NCBI GenBank assembly: GCA_949373085.1
Contig: CASICJ010000047.1
Coordinates: 1 to 64,000, forward strand
DNA: 64,000 bases
Direction of reading: 5' to 3'
Source of the DNA: an uncultured Verrucomicrobiales bacterium
Lineage (GTDB): Bacteria; Verrucomicrobiota; Verrucomicrobiia; Verrucomicrobiales; Akkermansiaceae
Of the stretch, positions 1-9,139 are shown piece after piece. Within the stretch, counting starts at the first letter, position 1. Every line of letters begins with the position of its first letter. A model generated the notes under the pieces. It was not told the DNA's origin. It searched no databases and worked only from the letters and a program-made list of their open reading frames with translations. The translations under genes were made by a program, and so were the position numbers.

Positions 1-711
1 TACGGGCGATACAGGGTTTTTCCAAAGATTACGTGGGGTGTCACATTGGATAATAGTTCCAGAATCCATTACTGCGATAGAGTCTCCCGTGGACAGCGCG
101 TCTTCAGGGTGATGGGTGACAAAAATAGTTGTTGTTTTCTCTTTTCGAAGAATTTTAGCTGTCAGTCGTCGCAGTGATTGGCGAAGATTTGAATCGAGGT
201 TACTGAAAGGCTCATCTAGGAGCAGAAGAGGAGGTCGTGGTGCAAGAGCTCGGGCTAGTGCGATACGCTGTTTTTCTCCCCCTGAAAGTTCATGAGGAAA
301 GCGCTTTTCAAAATTAGGAAGGCCGATTGCTTCAAGTAGTTCTTTGCAACGAGTTTTTCGGTCTGCACGCCGCCAATTTGTCAATCCATAGGTTAGATTT
401 TGGAACACGTTAAGATGCGGAAAGAGGTCGCCGCTTTGGGAAACCAAACCGATTTTCCGCCGATCGGGGCGGACAAATTTGGTTGAACTGCAGAGAACTT
501 GATCCCCAAGTTTTATTGTCCCATTTGTTGGGGATTCAAGGCCACACAGGGCGCGTAGAAGAGTCGATTTACCGCTACCGCTGGCTCCTACAATGCTTAA
601 GATTGAAGATGCCGCTACATTCAAAGTAACTTTTTGAAGAGCAGGCTCTTTGCTGTTAGGATAAGAAACCGTGAGATTCTCAACGGTTAGGGAATTGGGG
701 AAAGTCATCAT
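1..711 (-). CDS. fbpC: Iron(III) ABC transporter ATP-binding protein, 3' end beyond window
   Basis: The frame is open from the ATG at 711 to the window edge (237 residues, no stop), so the C-terminus is missing. It is the cytoplasmic ATPase that would power the ferric importer encoded upstream. A Walker A motif GASGSGKST lies at residues 42-50. A QSGD Q-loop, the ABC signature LSGGE, a Walker B ending LLLLDEP and a switch His in FVTHH follow in the right order. The start is only one base past the stop of the permease gene, so it is the last visible gene of the fbpA-fbpB-fbpC operon. A second ATG at 708 is possible. The family could also serve sulfate, thiosulfate or polyamine uptake; the iron call comes from the binding protein gene in the same operon. 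Confidence 0.9.
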   Translation of the reverse strand, partial: MMTFPNSLTVENLTVSYPNSKEPALQKVTLNVAASSILSIVGASGSGKSTLLRALCGLESPTNGTIKLGDQVLCSSTKFVRPDRRKIGLVSQSGDLFPHLNVFQNLTYGLTNWRRADRKTRCKELLEAIGLPNFEKRFPHELSGGEKQRIALARALAPRPPLLLLDEPFSNLDSNLRQSLRRLTAKILRKEKTTTIFVTHHPEDALSTGDSIAVMDSGTIIQCDTPRNLWKNPVSPV

Positions 712-712
712 C

Positions 713-2383
713 TTATTTCGTTTTGGAAAGCTTACGCCAACCATTCAATTCTACGATAATCAGCCCAAGCATACTGACCGAAATCAAAAAAAGAGAGGGT
801 ATCGCACAAGCGTAAATTGCACCTTGATCGACCTTGCTATAAGTAAGAGTGCTAAGGGTTTCAAAATCAAAAGGGCGCAGAAGTAAGCAAAGTGGCAACT
901 CTTTGCAGACATCAACGAATACAAGTGTTGCACCTCCCAAGATACTTGGCTTTAGGAGTGGAAGGTTGATTCTAAAAAACGTTTTGGTAGGTGTTTTGCC
1001 GAGACTAAAAGAGCTTTGATCAAGGCTCTTATTCTGTCGAGCTAACCCTTGTTGAACCATTTGGGAGCCTATGGAAAAATAGCGGGTTACGATTGCAAAA
1101 AGCAGCCATATAAAACCGCTCGGGACGAGGAGCCTTCCTATCCAACTTTCTGAGGGGAATTGGTTTCCTAGAGCGACCGCAAAGCCCATGACACCGAGAG
1201 CGATGACAGTTCCTGGACAAGCGTAACCAGCCACGGTCGAGAACTTAGAGATGACACGCAAAATTGGATTTGTAGAAAAACGAGCGGCTCCGATAATTAT
1301 TAGGGCAGTTGCAAGACAAATTACCGTTGAGCTGAGTGCGAGAATGAGAGTGTGGCGACTTGCAGCGATGATTTCTTCCCAATCAATTTGATCGTAGATA
1401 CTCGAAGATTTTAGGAGCCAGTCGATGAGCCCAAAGAGTGGTAGAATAAGGCCAAGTGAGATGGGAACTAAACAAGAAAGGTAGCAAGCTATGCGAGTGA
1501 TTATCGAAGAAGGAGAGCCGAAAGATTTAGCGCCTTCAGGGTGAAGGCTACGAAGAGCACGCCCACGATGCCAATGTTCCAAAGCAACGAGAAAGAAGAC
1601 ACTTATGAGAATCCAACTGGCTAGTTTTTTAGCAGTTTCGATCTGATCCATCCCAAACCAAGTTGTGAAAAGGGTAACGGTCAAAGTATTGAAACCAAAG
1701 TGTTTCACCGCCCCGTAATCATTGATTACCTCCATTGCAACCAGGAAGATCCCTGCGGCAAGGGCAGGACGAGCGAGCGGAAGTTGGATTGAACTAAAAA
1801 CTCGCCAAGGAGAACGTCCAAGCATCCGACCCGCTTCTCCCATGATAATTCCGCTTCCGGCAAAAGCGCTTCGACCAGCAAGAAACACGTAGGGATATAG
1901 GAGTGACCCAAAAAGTAAAATGAGACAGCCATAACGCAGATGCTCCTCCCACCAGAGAAAGGATTCAACTCCTTCTTCCCTGCGAATTTTAATGAGGAAA
2001 GGGATCAATTTCTCCCTTAGGTCACTCGAGATGATTGCCGCTATAAATGGAGGAATTGCAAGAGGTAAGACGAGTGCGATGGAAAGAAGCCGTTTCCCAG
2101 GAAAATCAAAGTTTTCGATAAACCAGGCTGCTGGGATGCCAAGTAAGGAGGCCACAACGCAGGAACCAATAACAAGGATGATTGTTTCTTTGATGGCATC
2201 CTTGAGAAGAAAGCTGCTGATTTGTTGCCAAGCTTCCGTTGAGTCCGGAGACAAGCTACTAAATAACGATAAAAGTATTACTAAGACGGGAGCCAATAAA
2301 GTCAGCCCAAGCGCCCAAGCTAAAAATTTCCATAATCGGAGCCCCCATGTATCTGAATGAAAGGGTTTTTTCTTGAAGAACAT
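713..2383 (-). CDS. fbpB: Iron(III) ABC transporter permease
   Basis: This 556-residue integral membrane protein has two fused permease halves, the usual length and layout of FbpB/SfuB-type ferric permeases, with about twelve hydrophobic segments. Each half has an EAA-type loop that would dock the ATPase: GEAGRMLGRSPWRVF in the first half and FSLGKTPTKTFF in the second. It would pass Fe(III) released by the periplasmic binding protein into the cytoplasm. The ATG at 2383 is followed by a charged N-terminus and then the first membrane segment. It sits in a minus-strand operon with the binding protein upstream and the ATPase one base downstream. A partial copy of its own N-terminus lies just upstream. 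Confidence 0.9.
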   Translation of the reverse strand: MFFKKKPFHSDTWGLRLWKFLAWALGLTLLAPVLVILLSLFSSLSPDSTEAWQQISSFLLKDAIKETIILVIGSCVVASLLGIPAAWFIENFDFPGKRLLSIALVLPLAIPPFIAAIISSDLREKLIPFLIKIRREEGVESFLWWEEHLRYGCLILLFGSLLYPYVFLAGRSAFAGSGIIMGEAGRMLGRSPWRVFSSIQLPLARPALAAGIFLVAMEVINDYGAVKHFGFNTLTVTLFTTWFGMDQIETAKKLASWILISVFFLVALEHWHRGRALRSLHPEGAKSFGSPSSIITRIACYLSCLVPISLGLILPLFGLIDWLLKSSSIYDQIDWEEIIAASRHTLILALSSTVICLATALIIIGAARFSTNPILRVISKFSTVAGYACPGTVIALGVMGFAVALGNQFPSESWIGRLLVPSGFIWLLFAIVTRYFSIGSQMVQQGLARQNKSLDQSSFSLGKTPTKTFFRINLPLLKPSILGGATLVFVDVCKELPLCLLLRPFDFETLSTLTYSKVDQGAIYACAIPSLFLISVSMLGLIIVELNGWRKLSKTK

Positions 2384-2403
2384 CTATTCGAAGTTTTAGA
2401 CGA

Positions 2404-2685
2404 TCAGCGCCACCCCTCTCTTTCAGCATTTCTCTCCAGATCACTGGTTAGGAAAAGTGATTTTTCTGATGGAAAGCTTTTCGGATCCTCAGAAATCTTG
2501 ACGGAGAACCTGTCGGTCGACTGGATTTGGGTTGCGCCACTTGATTCCTTTGAGGAGTGCTTTGCTAAAAAATATAAAAGTAAAATGAAGAGAGGTATTA
2601 GTAGAAGTAGCCCGAGCGTCCAAGCAAGAAAGTGCCAAAGGCAGGGGCCAATTTTGCCAGTTGCTTTCTCTTTAATGAGGCACAT
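2404..2685 (-). pseudogene. Truncated duplicate of the fbpB N-terminus
   Basis: This 93-codon frame lies between the binding protein and permease genes. Its first 50 residues match the start of the adjacent permease: LWHFLAWTLGL here against LWKFLAWALGL there, followed by a similar leucine-rich membrane segment and a similar Ser/Gln-rich stretch. The DNA is also visibly similar (2307-2340 against 2610-2643). After about 50 residues the similarity ends, the frame continues in unrelated sequence and stops 20 bases before fbpB. The likeliest reading is a partial tandem duplication that left a remnant. A small one-helix membrane protein that is actually made cannot be excluded, because the frame is intact and starts with ATG. 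Confidence 0.6.
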
Positions 2686-2715
2686 TTAATACCAGGAATT
2701 GATGAATCTAAGCGG

Positions 2716-3732
2716 TTACTTCCATCCCACCATATTGAAAATTTTCTGGGCTTCTTGGTCGTAGATCCCGAGGTCGTGAATTGATTCAAGATCTGGATTA
2801 ATTTCACCCCAAGCTTTTTGTAATGGCTCATGTTCAACCTTGGTGGATACGGCGTATTCGGAAGTGAGTCGTTGATATTTTTTTTGGACTTTTTCTGAGA
2901 CAAGGTATTCCAAAAGCTTACGAGCATTACTGGAGTTCTTGGCACCCTTAATAATTCCACCTCCGCTGATGTTGACGTGTGTTCCACGATCTCCTGATGT
3001 TGGTAAGACCACTCCTACGGCAGCGTGCGCGTCACGGTCCTCCTGGCTTTCCCCATTTTTTAGAAGTCCGAGGTAGTAGGTGTTGACAATAGCATAGTCT
3101 GCGATGCCTTTTGCGACGGCGCGAACTTGGTCACGATCATTTCCTTGAGGCGGTCGGGCGAAATTATTTTTCATCCCGGTAGCCCATTGTATAGCCTTCG
3201 CTTTTCCTTGGATTGCTATGATAGAGGCGAGGAGGGAACGGTTGTATTTACTCGTTGAGGAACGAATCAGAAGGTTACCTCGATACTCTGGTGAAGCGAG
3301 ATCTTGATAACTTTTCGGGAGTTGTGCTTTAACCCGGTCCTTAGCATAGACAAGTATTCGCCCTCTCATCGTAAAAGCGGCCCAAGTATCTTGCTTCCCC
3401 CGAAGCGCCTGAGGCACTGCAGCATTAATAAGTTCACTTTTAAGTGGAGCTAGAAGACCAGCTTTTGATGCTTTTGTGAGGCTTGCAGCATCTGAAGTAA
3501 TATAGAGATCAGCTTGTGGAGAATTCTTCTCTGATTTGAGCCTAGCAATAAGTTCGTTGGCACCGGCTTTGACGACTTTAACTTCAATACCAGTTTTATC
3601 CGTGAATTCAGAAAATACTTCTTTGTCTGCGTCGTAATGGCGCTCGGAATATAATCGAACTTCTTCAGCTTGCGCCAGGAAGCTTACGAAGAAGGCGATT
3701 GCTGCTATATTTGAAGAAACTCGTGTTTTCAT
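2716..3732 (-). CDS. fbpA: Iron(III) ABC transporter substrate-binding protein
   Basis: This 338-residue periplasmic ferric-binding protein starts with a signal peptide of about 22 residues ending ...LAQA. The mature N-terminus EEVRLYSERHYDADKEVF is the hallmark start of the FbpA/FutA family. A consecutive tyrosine pair in NTYYLG (Tyr219-Tyr220) matches the iron-ligating tyrosines of that family. Known role: capture of Fe(III) outside the cytoplasmic membrane and delivery to the FbpBC transporter. It is the first gene of the minus-strand operon. The 294 bases upstream are shared with a divergent cytochrome gene. I could not find a convincing Fur box there. Confidence 0.93.
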   Translation of the reverse strand: MKTRVSSNIAAIAFFVSFLAQAEEVRLYSERHYDADKEVFSEFTDKTGIEVKVVKAGANELIARLKSEKNSPQADLYITSDAASLTKASKAGLLAPLKSELINAAVPQALRGKQDTWAAFTMRGRILVYAKDRVKAQLPKSYQDLASPEYRGNLLIRSSTSKYNRSLLASIIAIQGKAKAIQWATGMKNNFARPPQGNDRDQVRAVAKGIADYAIVNTYYLGLLKNGESQEDRDAHAAVGVVLPTSGDRGTHVNISGGGIIKGAKNSSNARKLLEYLVSEKVQKKYQRLTSEYAVSTKVEHEPLQKAWGEINPDLESIHDLGIYDQEAQKIFNMVGWK

Positions 3733-3896
3733 TTGAGGAGTAGATTAAACAATTTCAGTGGATATGCACCTGATCGGTTGTGACATTTTAGCGCTTGAAT
3801 AAGCTTTTGGTAAATTTTAGGTCAAATCAATTGATCGGCCAGATTCTTGATTTTCTTGTGTTTGGGCGGTTCTAGCAGTTATTCCTTAATTTTGGA

Positions 3897-3913
3897 GGGA
3901 TATTAATATTCCC
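3897..3913. promoter_or_regulatory. Imperfect palindrome in divergent intergenic region
   Basis: The 294-base gap between fbpA and the divergent cytochrome gene holds a near-palindrome, GGG-ATATTAATAT-TCCC. A TATAAT hexamer follows at 3923-3928 on the plus strand, about 100 bases before the cytochrome start. A second small palindrome (ATCAATTGAT, 3826-3835) lies nearer fbpA. These could be operators, but no regulator family is recognisable from them and chance is possible. Confidence 0.2.
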
Positions 3914-4026
3914 GCCCTTTTTTATAATCTGGATCTGATATCAGGGGATATCTTTATTGGCCTAAAGAGTGGGGGAAGACGAAAATCCTTTTGCTAGTCC
4001 TGATTTTGGAGAAATTTGAGTGAAGG

Positions 4027-6831
4027 ATGAAGCAGGTTCTCTCAATTTCATTCAGCATCTCGTGCCTGATGGGCTCGGAAGTTCTTGCAGCTTCTCTTGA
4101 TGAAAAAGCGGTTGAACTATTGGAATCCTATTGTTTCGACTGCCATGATACCGCCTCGCAAAAGGGGAATTTGAATATGGAGGAGCTCCTCAAAAAGGAC
4201 AGTTTCGATGGTGCCTTAATGTTCGAAAATCTGCTCACAGGAAAAATGCCTCCCGCTGACAAAGATCAGCCGGATGCAGAGGAGAAGCGAGAGCTGTTGC
4301 AATGGCTCGCTGGTCGGCAGGGAAAGCATGTGGGGAAATCCTTCCGCCGAATCAGCCGGAATGAATTCGTGTATTCGCTCAATGATCTCTTGGGGACGGA
4401 TTTGGATCTCGCTGGCCAGATCCCGGAAGACCGGGGAACGAACAACTTCGATTCAAACCGGAAGATTCAGTTGAGTCGTGAGATGCTGGAATCTTACTTT
4501 TCGGTGGCGGATGAGATCTTGAACCAGGCCTTTCCGGACGAAGGGTTTCCGTTGGAGAAAAGTTGGGTCACGAACAAGGTTCGGGATAGTCACGAGACCT
4601 ATCGAATTTATCACCGTCCTTATCAGGAGGGCACTTTGTTTTCTTGGACTCGCGCCAATAATGGAAATAGCTATTCCTTCTTTTATGACAACTTTGAGCC
4701 GCCAGTGGCAGGTTGGTATGAGCTCACCTTCGAGGCTGCAAAAGTGGCGGACTTTGAAGATGACATGACTCTGCAAGTGTATGCCGGAAAGTATTACTAC
4801 GCCGACGACCGGCCCCAGTTACAGCGACTCCTCGGGGTGATTTCACTCGAAAACCGTGAAGTTGAAACGCGGACTATTCGCGCCTACCTCAATCCCGGTG
4901 AAAACGTTTCGGTCCATTGTTTTTCCCGGCACAATTTTAGGCAGCAAAACCCACAGCAGGGAATTTACATCAAGCAGTTGAAGGCCCGTGGTCCAGTGGT
5001 GGATTCCTGGCCGCCTTCCTCTTACAAGAAAATCTTCGAGGGATTGAAAATTGAGGCCGAGCAACGGAAGGTTCAAAAGGCTTCTGGGTTTCAGACTGAG
5101 CTCAAGAGAATTGGTGGCGCGCTTACGGTGAGCAGTTTTCAGAAGGGGATGGAGAAAGAGAAGATACAGGATGGTTCTAACATGACCTTCTGGCACACGC
5201 GCTTTTCCCCAACAGTGGCAACCCCGCCACACTATGTTATTTTTGAAAACCCAAATAGAGCGGTCATTGAAGGGCTTTCGTTCGCCACTTGGTCGGGTGG
5301 GAATGGCAACGGCTTGGTCAAGGCATACGAGATTTACTTTTCCGACGATGGAAGAACCTGGGGAGAAAAGGTGATGGGCGGTGCGCTTGACGTTAGGCTG
5401 GCGAATGAACAGCCGATTGTCTTTCCGAAGGAAACGAGAAGCCGCTTTATCAAGTTTAAGGTGACGGACTCTGTTCAGCTGGATGGCAAGTCGATCGCTT
5501 CGATTGGGAAGCTCGATGTCATCGCCGATGTTCCAGAGCAGCGCAAGGTTTCCAAGGTTACGGTTGCGAGCGATTCTCCTGATGACTTGGAAAATGTTTT
5601 GCGGACTTTTGCAGAGAAGGCGTTATCTTCGAAACTCAGTAATGAAAAATTGGCTCCCTACTTTAGGGCGGGTCTCGCGAATTTGAAGAAGAGTGGTGAT
5701 TTCGTGCAGGCGACCAAGTTGGGACTTAAGGCGATCTTATGTTCACCAGGTTTTTTGATGGCTCCCGGTGAGCATGCCAACCCGTCTTATGCCAGAGCCG
5801 CCGACCTGGCGCGAAGTCTCTGGCTCTCGGTTCCCGACGACGAACTCCTCCTCCTTGCGGCTGGGGACAAACTGGAAGGAGAAGTCTTGCAAATACAGAT
5901 CCAGCGTATGCTGAAAGAGCAGCGCAGTGAGCGCATGATTCGCTCCTTCAGTGACCAATGGTTGAATCTGCAAGGACTCAGTAAAGTGACGCCTTCCTTG
6001 AAGCTTTACCCGCTTTACGACGACCTTCTGAATCATTATTTCCCGGTGGAAACTCGCAAATACCTCCAGCATTTGGTTCAAGAAAATCTTCCAGCCCGAA
6101 ATCTCATCGACTCGGATTTCACCTTTCTCAATCAACGTCTCGCCTGGCACTACGGGATCGAAGGAGTGACGGGGCAAAACATACGCAAAGTAAACTTTTC
6201 TGACGAAGTGCCCCGTGGAGGACTTTTGACAATGGGGAGTGTTTTAAAAGTGACAACGGATGGTTTCGATACCTCGCCCATTTTACGTGGAGCTTGGATC
6301 TCAAAAAATATTGTGGGCACGCCGCTCTCGCCACCTCCTGAGAGTGTTCCAGCCTTGGAACCGGAACACGGAGAAGCGGAGACGCTTAAGGAGCAGATCG
6401 ATCAGCACAAAAGCAATAAGACCTGTTACGCCTGCCACAAGAGCATCGACCCCTATGGCTTTGCGCTGGAGAGCTTTGATGCGAGTGGGGAATGGCGCGA
6501 GAGATATAAGATCAAGCAGGCGCACAAGAGCACCTTCCAATACAGCCCAAAAGGTTACTTCAAGGTTGGGGTCCCGGTAGATGCCTCGGGAGAAATAGGC
6601 GCAGATAAGTTTAAAAATATCTTCGGACTGAAGAAGGTTTTGCTCTCCAACGAGCGGAAGATTGCTTATAACTTTGCCAAGAAATTCTTTGAGTATGCCC
6701 GGGGCGGAAAACCGAAACTTGAGCAGCGTCTTGACCTATGGGATTTTCTGGGCGAGGCGGAGGAAAACGTCCGCTTGAAAAATATTGTCACCGAGGTGTT
6801 AATCAGCGCCCTCAACGAAGCGAAGGAATGA
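4027..6831 (+). CDS. DUF1592/DUF1588/DUF1585 multidomain cytochrome c with F5/8C-like insert
   Basis: This 934-residue exported protein has a signal peptide (about residues 1-22) and a PSCyt1-like heme domain with CFDCH at 36-40 followed by GKMPP. A DUF1587 segment follows (RRISRNEFVYSLNDLLGTDLDL). A discoidin (F5/8 type C)-like beta-sandwich occupies roughly residues 360-500. DUF1595/DUF1592 (DDELLLLAAGDKL and SFSDQWLNLQGL), DUF1588 with a second heme motif CYACHKSIDPYGFALESFD (CYACH at 800-804) and a DUF1585 tail complete it. This is a Planctomycetota/Verrucomicrobiota family of unknown reaction. Two CxxCH sites argue for periplasmic or surface electron transfer; the insert suggests carbohydrate binding (inference). 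It overlaps the DUF1552 partner gene by ATGA. Confidence 0.88.
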   Translation: MKQVLSISFSISCLMGSEVLAASLDEKAVELLESYCFDCHDTASQKGNLNMEELLKKDSFDGALMFENLLTGKMPPADKDQPDAEEKRELLQWLAGRQGKHVGKSFRRISRNEFVYSLNDLLGTDLDLAGQIPEDRGTNNFDSNRKIQLSREMLESYFSVADEILNQAFPDEGFPLEKSWVTNKVRDSHETYRIYHRPYQEGTLFSWTRANNGNSYSFFYDNFEPPVAGWYELTFEAAKVADFEDDMTLQVYAGKYYYADDRPQLQRLLGVISLENREVETRTIRAYLNPGENVSVHCFSRHNFRQQNPQQGIYIKQLKARGPVVDSWPPSSYKKIFEGLKIEAEQRKVQKASGFQTELKRIGGALTVSSFQKGMEKEKIQDGSNMTFWHTRFSPTVATPPHYVIFENPNRAVIEGLSFATWSGGNGNGLVKAYEIYFSDDGRTWGEKVMGGALDVRLANEQPIVFPKETRSRFIKFKVTDSVQLDGKSIASIGKLDVIADVPEQRKVSKVTVASDSPDDLENVLRTFAEKALSSKLSNEKLAPYFRAGLANLKKSGDFVQATKLGLKAILCSPGFLMAPGEHANPSYARAADLARSLWLSVPDDELLLLAAGDKLEGEVLQIQIQRMLKEQRSERMIRSFSDQWLNLQGLSKVTPSLKLYPLYDDLLNHYFPVETRKYLQHLVQENLPARNLIDSDFTFLNQRLAWHYGIEGVTGQNIRKVNFSDEVPRGGLLTMGSVLKVTTDGFDTSPILRGAWISKNIVGTPLSPPPESVPALEPEHGEAETLKEQIDQHKSNKTCYACHKSIDPYGFALESFDASGEWRERYKIKQAHKSTFQYSPKGYFKVGVPVDASGEIGADKFKNIFGLKKVLLSNERKIAYNFAKKFFEYARGGKPKLEQRLDLWDFLGEAEENVRLKNIVTEVLISALNEAKE

Positions 6832-8054
6832 GTAATTTCATCAGAAGAGAGTTTTTGAAGTTCGGCGCGGCCCTGCCCTTGGCGATGCGGTCGTTGAATC
6901 TTCGGGCCGCTACCTCGGTGAAAGCACCTCCGAAGCGGGTCATCTTCATTTGCAATTCGCTCGGTTTCTATGAACCGAATTTCTTTCCGAAAGAGCGGGG
7001 GGACCTGACCAGCTCCAGGTATCTCAAAGAGATGGCAGTGAGGGAGAAAATGACGGTCTTTCAAAATTTCTTTCATCCGGGCATGGAGACCAGCAACCAT
7101 GACTCGGAAAAATCTTTCCTGACTGGAGCATTCAGTCCTGAGGCCACGAATTTCACCAATACCATTTCACTCGACCAGATCCTTGCTCGTGAGATGGGAG
7201 GTGACACGCGTTTCCCGTATCTTTCCTTCAGTATTTACGATCGTGGTTGGGGATGTTCCTGGAACGATCGCGGGGTGGCCATTCCGCCCATGCATGACGA
7301 GCGGCAGATCTTCGAGCGGCTCTTTGGTGAAGAAGATCTGAGCGCGAAGCGAAAACAGATTGAGAACGACCAGCAGATCGTGCAATCGCTCTATCGCGAT
7401 ATGGAGCAGATCAAGAAGGGAGGAGGTGATGCTTCCAAAATTGATTCCTACCGTGCCGTCATTTCAGAACTGGAGGCACAATTAAAGCATGAGGAATTTT
7501 GGCTTAAAACAAAGAAGCCGGAGGTCCTCAACACCTTGAGCGATGATCAGGAATTCGCGTTCTCGACCAAAGTGCGCAATCTCTTTGAGCTCTCCAAAGT
7601 GGCGTTCCAGACGGACTCGACGCGGGTCATTACGCTTTCTTTGGATTGGATCTACGGCGCGATCAATGTTCCCGGCGCAACGGGGGGATGGCATACGCTG
7701 TCCCATCATGGGGGGAAGGCGGATGCGCTGAACAAACTCAGCCGAGTTGAGAGCGACATTGTGAAACACCTCAACCAGTTCCTGAGCGAGCTTGATCAGA
7801 TCGAGGAAGGGAAAAGGAGTTTGTTAGACCATACCACCGTCGTGATCGGGAGTAACTTCGGTGATTCTTCAAATCACACTTGCAACAATCTTCCAACCAT
7901 CGTGGCAGGCGGTGGTTACCGTCATCAGGCCCACACCGTCCTCGAGAAACCGACTCCGCTTTGCAATCTCTACCTGGAGCTCCTCCACAAACACAATGTG
8001 GACCTCGGCTCCTTTGGGAGTAGCGAGAAGAACCTTGGTTTACTTAGAGGGTAA
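6828..8054 (+). CDS. DUF1552 (HXXSHH) family Tat-exported protein
   Basis: The start at 6828 was chosen because it overlaps the upstream stop in an ATGA and gives a twin-arginine signal (RREFLKFGAALPLAMRSL) at once. The frame itself is open 90 bases further upstream. The 408-residue protein keeps the family motif HXXSHH as HTLSHH, in GGWHTLSHHGG. It has SNHDSEKSFLTGA near the N-terminus and GSNFGDSSNHTCNNLPTIVAGG near the C-terminus, as in other DUF1552 proteins. The biochemical function of the family is not established. Export by Tat implies it folds, possibly around a cofactor or metal, before leaving the cytoplasm. It is the obligate partner of the preceding DUF1592-class cytochrome. Confidence 0.88.
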   Translation: MSNFIRREFLKFGAALPLAMRSLNLRAATSVKAPPKRVIFICNSLGFYEPNFFPKERGDLTSSRYLKEMAVREKMTVFQNFFHPGMETSNHDSEKSFLTGAFSPEATNFTNTISLDQILAREMGGDTRFPYLSFSIYDRGWGCSWNDRGVAIPPMHDERQIFERLFGEEDLSAKRKQIENDQQIVQSLYRDMEQIKKGGGDASKIDSYRAVISELEAQLKHEEFWLKTKKPEVLNTLSDDQEFAFSTKVRNLFELSKVAFQTDSTRVITLSLDWIYGAINVPGATGGWHTLSHHGGKADALNKLSRVESDIVKHLNQFLSELDQIEEGKRSLLDHTTVVIGSNFGDSSNHTCNNLPTIVAGGGYRHQAHTVLEKPTPLCNLYLELLHKHNVDLGSFGSSEKNLGLLRG

Positions 8055-8111
8055 ATCCGATTAATAATAGCTTCGGCAAACTCGTTAAAAAGAGTCTCAA
8101 TCTCAAGTATC

Positions 8112-9128
8112 ATGAAAAATCTTACCCTACTTATCCTAGCTTGTGGTTTATCAAGTGGCCTCCTCGCAGAAAACAAGAAGCTCAAGGTCTACATCTTGGC
8201 TGGGCAATCTAATATGCAAGGTCATTGCACAATTTCTGTGATTGAGAATCGCTTAAAAGATCCGAAACTCAAACTGGGATTCGAGAAATATCATCAAGGT
8301 GGAACCTTCGTAAAAAGGGATGATGTTTTCATTAATCACATCGAAAAAGAAATGCATGGACCCATGAGCGTGGGCTATGGGGCTAGTAATGATAAGATTG
8401 GCCCCGAACTTTCCTTTGGATGGACCGTCGGTGAAAAGCTGGATGAAGACGTGTTAATCATCAAAGCGGCATGGGGAGGGAAGTCACTCTTTCGCGATTT
8501 CCTATCGCCTGGTGGTCGGAAGCCGGATGATGCCTTCATTCAGGCGCTGGAAGATAAGGCAAAAAAGAAAAAGAAGTCCTTTTCAAAAGAGGAATATATG
8601 GAGGGTTTTGGGCACTATTACCGACGGATGATGACAAGTGTTGGTGAGACTCTCGGTGATCTCAAAACTTACGCGCCCAATTACAAGGGGCATGGCTATG
8701 AGATTGCGGGGTTCGTATGGTTTCAGGGCTTCAACGATAAGTTTTCTGACCATTCCACAAGCACCTATCAGGAGAACATGGCGCATTTCATCAGAGATAT
8801 CCGCAAAGACTTAAAGTTACCCAAGCTTCCTTTTGTGATTGGAGCGATGGGGCACCAAGGCGCCGAGCAAAAAGGAACGACCAAGATCCTTGCCGACGCG
8901 CAAATCGCGACTGCGCAAATGCCTGAATTTAAAGGCAACGTCATCACGGTAGAGACCGCTGATTTTTGGGATTATGATGCCGGCAAAGCTTTCGAGAATA
9001 AAAACAAGGACCCCGATACTTGGGCAAAACTTGGGGGTAATAGAGCGTATCATTATTTCGGCAGCGCTGCTTTCTTTGAGAAAACAGGAACTGCCTTCGC
9101 GGATGCGATCATCAAATTAGGAAAATAG
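8112..9128 (+). CDS. Secreted SASA-family carbohydrate acetylesterase
   Basis: This 338-residue protein starts with a signal peptide (about residues 1-19). It has the sialate O-acetylesterase/CE6-type SGNH block I as GQSNM at 31-35, with Ser33 the predicted nucleophile. GPELSFGW and WFQGFND further on match the family's conserved blocks. Members remove O-acetyl groups from glycans in the periplasm or outside the cell. It lies 57 bases downstream of the DUF1552 gene and could share its transcript. It converges on the DUF1501 gene, with only 11 bases between the stops. The substrate cannot be read from sequence. A paralogue with similar block order lies at 40268. Confidence 0.87.
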   Translation: MKNLTLLILACGLSSGLLAENKKLKVYILAGQSNMQGHCTISVIENRLKDPKLKLGFEKYHQGGTFVKRDDVFINHIEKEMHGPMSVGYGASNDKIGPELSFGWTVGEKLDEDVLIIKAAWGGKSLFRDFLSPGGRKPDDAFIQALEDKAKKKKKSFSKEEYMEGFGHYYRRMMTSVGETLGDLKTYAPNYKGHGYEIAGFVWFQGFNDKFSDHSTSTYQENMAHFIRDIRKDLKLPKLPFVIGAMGHQGAEQKGTTKILADAQIATAQMPEFKGNVITVETADFWDYDAGKAFENKNKDPDTWAKLGGNRAYHYFGSAAFFEKTGTAFADAIIKLGK

Positions 9129-9139
9129 AAAGACCAAGC

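Noticed and set aside
671-886. 71-codon plus-strand frame
   Set aside because: It spans the fbpB/fbpC junction on the opposite strand and has no motif.
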